Part shown: one piece after another, positions 4,153 through 6,106 of the stretch | Position numbering within the stretch: position 1 is the stretch's first letter | How the letters are laid out: each line of letters opens with the position of its first letter | NCBI GenBank assembly: GCA_025454095.1 | Contig: JALOPC010000101.1 | Location: 1-6,106, forward strand | Reading direction: 5' to 3' | Source of the DNA: Syntrophales bacterium | GTDB lineage: Bacteria; Desulfobacterota; Syntrophia; Syntrophales; UBA2192 | DNA length: 6,106 bases | The notes under the pieces: generated by a model | Seen by the model: the letters and a program-made list of their open reading frames with translations, nothing else | Database searches by the model: none | Told to the model about the DNA's origin: nothing | Made by a program: the position numbers and the translations under genes

Positions 4153-5868
4153 TTAGACCATAACCGCCGCCGAGGCCTCCTCGATGGTGGTCACGCCGGA
4201 GAGCACCTTGCTCATGGCGTCGTCCTTGAGGGTCCTCAGCTTGTCTTTCTGCTTGAGGATGCGGCTGATCTCCTGGGCGGCCATCCCCCGCAGGATCATG
4301 TCCTGGACCTCCTCGTCGTTGAGGACGATCTCGAAGATCCCCGTCCGGCCGCGGTAGCCCGTTCCCATGCACGCCGGGCAGCCCCGGCCCCGCTGGAAAT
4401 TCGCCCCGTCGACCTTCAAGCCCCAGGCCGCGATCACCTTCTCGTTGGGCCGGTATCGCTCCACGCAGTACGGGCAGATCGTCCGGACGAGGCGCTGGGC
4501 GAAGGTCGCCAGCAGCACCGACGAGACGAGGAACCGCTCGATGCCCATGTCGATGAGGCGCGTGATGGCACCCGCGGCGTCGTTGGTGTGGACGGTGCTC
4601 AGGACCCGGTGACCCGTGAGGGCCGCCTGCACGGAAATGCCCGCCGTCTCGCCGTCGCGGATCTCGCCGACCATGATCACGTCGGGGTCCTGGCGCAGGA
4701 TGGACCGCAGGCCGCTCGCGAAGGTCATGCCGGCCTTGCGGTTGAGCTGGACCTGGCGCACCTTCTCGACGCGGTATTCGACGGGGTCCTCCAGGGTGAT
4801 GATGTGGATGTCGGGACGGTTGATCTCCCGGATGATGGCGTAGAGGCTCGTGCTCTTGCCGCTGCCCGTGGGGCCCGAACTGAGGATCATCCCGTAGGGC
4901 TTGTTGATGATGGAGTCGATCTTGTCGCGGTCTTCCTTGACCATCCCGAGCCGGTCCAGCGAGTAGACGCCGGCACCCATGTCCAGCAGTCGCAGGACGA
5001 GGTTCTCCCCGTAGATCGTGGGAATGGAGGAGACGCGGACGTTGATTTCCTTGTTTTCCATCTTCACGGTGAAGCGGCCGTCCTGCGGGATGCGCGAGGT
5101 GGCGATGTCCATGTTGGCGAGGATCTTGATGCGCGAGATGATGGGCAGGAACATCTGCTTGGGCGGCGCGGGCACCTCGTGGAGCCGGCCGTCGATGCGG
5201 AACCGCACCTGGACGTTCTTCATCTGGGGGCTGATGTGAATGTCGCTGGCCCCCTCGCGGACGGCCTGGGAAATGATGGAGTTGACGAGACGCACGATGG
5301 GCGCTTCCTCGGCCATCCCCATGATGGAGCTGGCGCTCACCTGCAAATCGTCGGTGTATTCGGCCGTCGCCTCGGCGTCGACGCCGGAGTCGAACTTCAT
5401 CTCCTCGAGGCTCTCCAGCACGCCGCCGAGTCCGGACTGCATCCCGTAGATCTGGCCGATGAGCTGGTTGAGCTCGCGCTCCGTGCAGACGACCGTCTCG
5501 ACCTCCTCGTTGGTGAGCGACTCGATGTAGTCCAGGGCGTTGATGTCGACGGGGTCCGTCATGGCGATGGTGAGCAGCCGCCCCTTCTTCTTCAGCGGCG
5601 CCACCTGGTTCTTCTGGGCGATGTCGGCGGCAAAGACGCCGGCGAGACCGAGGTCGACGGGATACTTGTCGGGGTGGTACTTCTCGATCTTGAGCTGCTG
5701 GCTCAGCAGGTCCACCATCTGGGTTTCCGACAGGATGCCCTGCTGGATCAGCAGCTTTCCGAGCTTCATCCCCGTCTTCTTCTGCTCGTCGAGAAAATGC
5801 CGGAGCTGGTCCTCGTTGAGGACCTCGGCGTCGATGAGCATTTCCCCCAGCTTCTTTCGGACTCTCAA
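4153..5868 (-). CDS. gspE: Type IV pilus / type II secretion assembly ATPase (GspE/PilB/MshE family)
   Basis: A 571-residue cytoplasmic hexameric ATPase that powers subunit addition to the filament through the platform protein. Residues about 5-60 carry two tandem MshEN-like units (KLGEML and KLGKLL), a fold that binds c-di-GMP in MshE; the domain probably runs to about 140. The motor domain has Walker A GPTGSGKS (332-339), an Asp box with EDPVEY (360-365), Walker B ending GEIRD (401-405), a His box TGH...STVHTND (418-430) and a zinc tetracysteine, Cys465/468 and Cys497/500. All catalytic motifs look intact. The start is TTG at 5866-5868: AAGGG lies 7 nt upstream, the MshEN fold begins at once, and no ATG or GTG occurs between it and an in-frame TGA 21 codons upstream. 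The symbol is family-level; the MshEN domain and pilin context lean towards MshE/PilB. Confidence 0.94.
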   Translation of the reverse strand: MRVRKKLGEMLIDAEVLNEDQLRHFLDEQKKTGMKLGKLLIQQGILSETQMVDLLSQQLKIEKYHPDKYPVDLGLAGVFAADIAQKNQVAPLKKKGRLLTIAMTDPVDINALDYIESLTNEEVETVVCTERELNQLIGQIYGMQSGLGGVLESLEEMKFDSGVDAEATAEYTDDLQVSASSIMGMAEEAPIVRLVNSIISQAVREGASDIHISPQMKNVQVRFRIDGRLHEVPAPPKQMFLPIISRIKILANMDIATSRIPQDGRFTVKMENKEINVRVSSIPTIYGENLVLRLLDMGAGVYSLDRLGMVKEDRDKIDSIINKPYGMILSSGPTGSGKSTSLYAIIREINRPDIHIITLEDPVEYRVEKVRQVQLNRKAGMTFASGLRSILRQDPDVIMVGEIRDGETAGISVQAALTGHRVLSTVHTNDAAGAITRLIDMGIERFLVSSVLLATFAQRLVRTICPYCVERYRPNEKVIAAWGLKVDGANFQRGRGCPACMGTGYRGRTGIFEIVLNDEEVQDMILRGMAAQEISRILKQKDKLRTLKDDAMSKVLSGVTTIEEASAAVMV

Positions 5869-5880
5869 GGTCTTGCCCTT
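5866..5880 (-). promoter_or_regulatory. Ribosome binding site and TTG start of the assembly ATPase
   Basis: On the minus strand AAGGG (5876-5880) is 7 nt before TTG (5866-5868). The next in-frame ATG would be codon 10 and would remove the first MshEN signature residues. The nearest upstream in-frame stop leaves no ATG or GTG. TTG is therefore the best-supported start, and it implies modest translation of the motor protein. Confidence 0.75.
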
Positions 5881-5914
5881 TCTTTCCTGCGGTTTTCGAT
5901 CTGTCCGTCCCTCG

Positions 5915-5926
5915 CCGCGGCCGCGG
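5915..5926. repeat. 12-bp GC-only palindrome upstream of the ATPase
   Basis: CCGCGGCCGCGG is a perfect palindrome, a direct duplication of CCGCGG, in the spacer before the ATPase gene. In a GC-rich genome this could arise by chance. No promoter element beside it was recognised. Confidence 0.35.
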
Positions 5927-5933
5927 GATCATC

Positions 5934-5966
5934 CCCGAAACGGGACGGTCCGGCGGGGAACGCCGG
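5934..5966 (-). other. Two consecutive hairpins just after the upstream stop codon
   Basis: On the minus strand CCGGCG / CGCCGG (5950-5966, 5-nt loop) begins right after the TGA at 5967-5969, and CCCG / CGGG (5934-5944, 3-nt loop) follows. No T-tract comes after either stem, so intrinsic termination is not supported. They may mark the 3' end of the upstream gene or act as processing or stability elements in a polycistronic message. Confidence 0.4.
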
Positions 5967-6106
5967 TCAATCGGGACCCGACGGGGCCTTGGACTGTACC
6001 CCGGCCGCCTCTTTCGGGAGGCTCTTCCGGAAGGGAGGAGCCGCGGGCGGCGCGGTCGTGCCGGCCGTCGAACCGGCTATGGCCGCCGCGGGCTGCCACG
6101 GGCTCG
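5967..6106 (-). CDS. C-terminal end of an Ala/Pro-rich protein, cut by the window edge
   Basis: A frame open from the window edge gives 46 residues and ends in TGA at 5967-5969. The peptide is rich in Ala, Pro, Ser and Thr (SPWQPAAAIAGSTAG at the start, KAPSGPD at the end), as in a disordered C-terminal tail, and its codons mostly end in G or C. It would be the gene before the ATPase, in the same direction. Caution: a second minus-strand frame also stays open here with similar third-position GC, though its product is Arg/Gly-rich and looks like a shadow. No domain is visible, so no function is assigned. Confidence 0.42.
   Translation of the reverse strand, partial: SPWQPAAAIAGSTAGTTAPPAAPPFRKSLPKEAAGVQSKAPSGPD

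Noticed and set aside
4139..5932. 597-codon minus-strand frame overlapping the ATPase in another phase
   Set aside because: Arg/Pro/Gly/His-rich out-of-frame translation of the GspE gene; all catalytic motifs are in the other frame.

Overview
All protein genes that can be supported in this 6.1-kb window lie on the minus strand, so it reads biologically from right to left. It is part of a type IV filament locus (type IV pilus / MSHA-like / type II secretion family). It comes from a GC-rich Gram-negative bacterium. A Deltaproteobacteria (Desulfobacterota)-like source is my best inference, from the gene families, the membrane-bound sigma-54 activator and the degenerate 7-bp repeats in one gap. 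No feature here fixes the taxon.

Layout in order of transcription: the 3' end of an Ala/Pro-rich ORF cut by the window edge (5967-6106, tentative); a hairpin-rich 98-nt spacer; a GspE/PilB/MshE-type assembly ATPase with a TTG start (4153-5868); a 172-nt gap made of three heptamer-repeat blocks on one 7-bp lattice, with a polypurine and possible G-quadruplex core; a GspF/PilC/MshG-type platform protein (2745-3980); 7 nt later, a sigma-54-dependent activator anchored by two transmembrane segments and lacking a receiver domain (1412-2737); a 466-nt non-coding gap (946-1411) with a good -24/-12 promoter facing the pilins; pilin-like gene 2 (559-945) with two identical Shine-Dalgarno/start pairs; a 182-nt gap with a likely terminator; and pilin-like gene 1 (5-376).

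Working model (inference): the ATPase powers and the platform protein organises assembly of a thin filament built from the two paralogous, cysteine-poor pilin-like proteins. The activator is produced from the end of the assembly operon and sits in the same membrane as the platform protein and the pilin pool. It could switch on the sigma-54 promoter just downstream of its own gene and so match pilin synthesis to assembly. This resembles PilS/PilR control of pilA, but with kinase and receiver replaced by a single membrane-anchored protein. The GspE N-terminus looks like an MshEN (c-di-GMP-binding type) domain, which would add post-translational control. The best candidate for a little-described arrangement is this one-component membrane activator plus promoter plus pilin pair; the heptamer lattice between gspE and gspF comes second.
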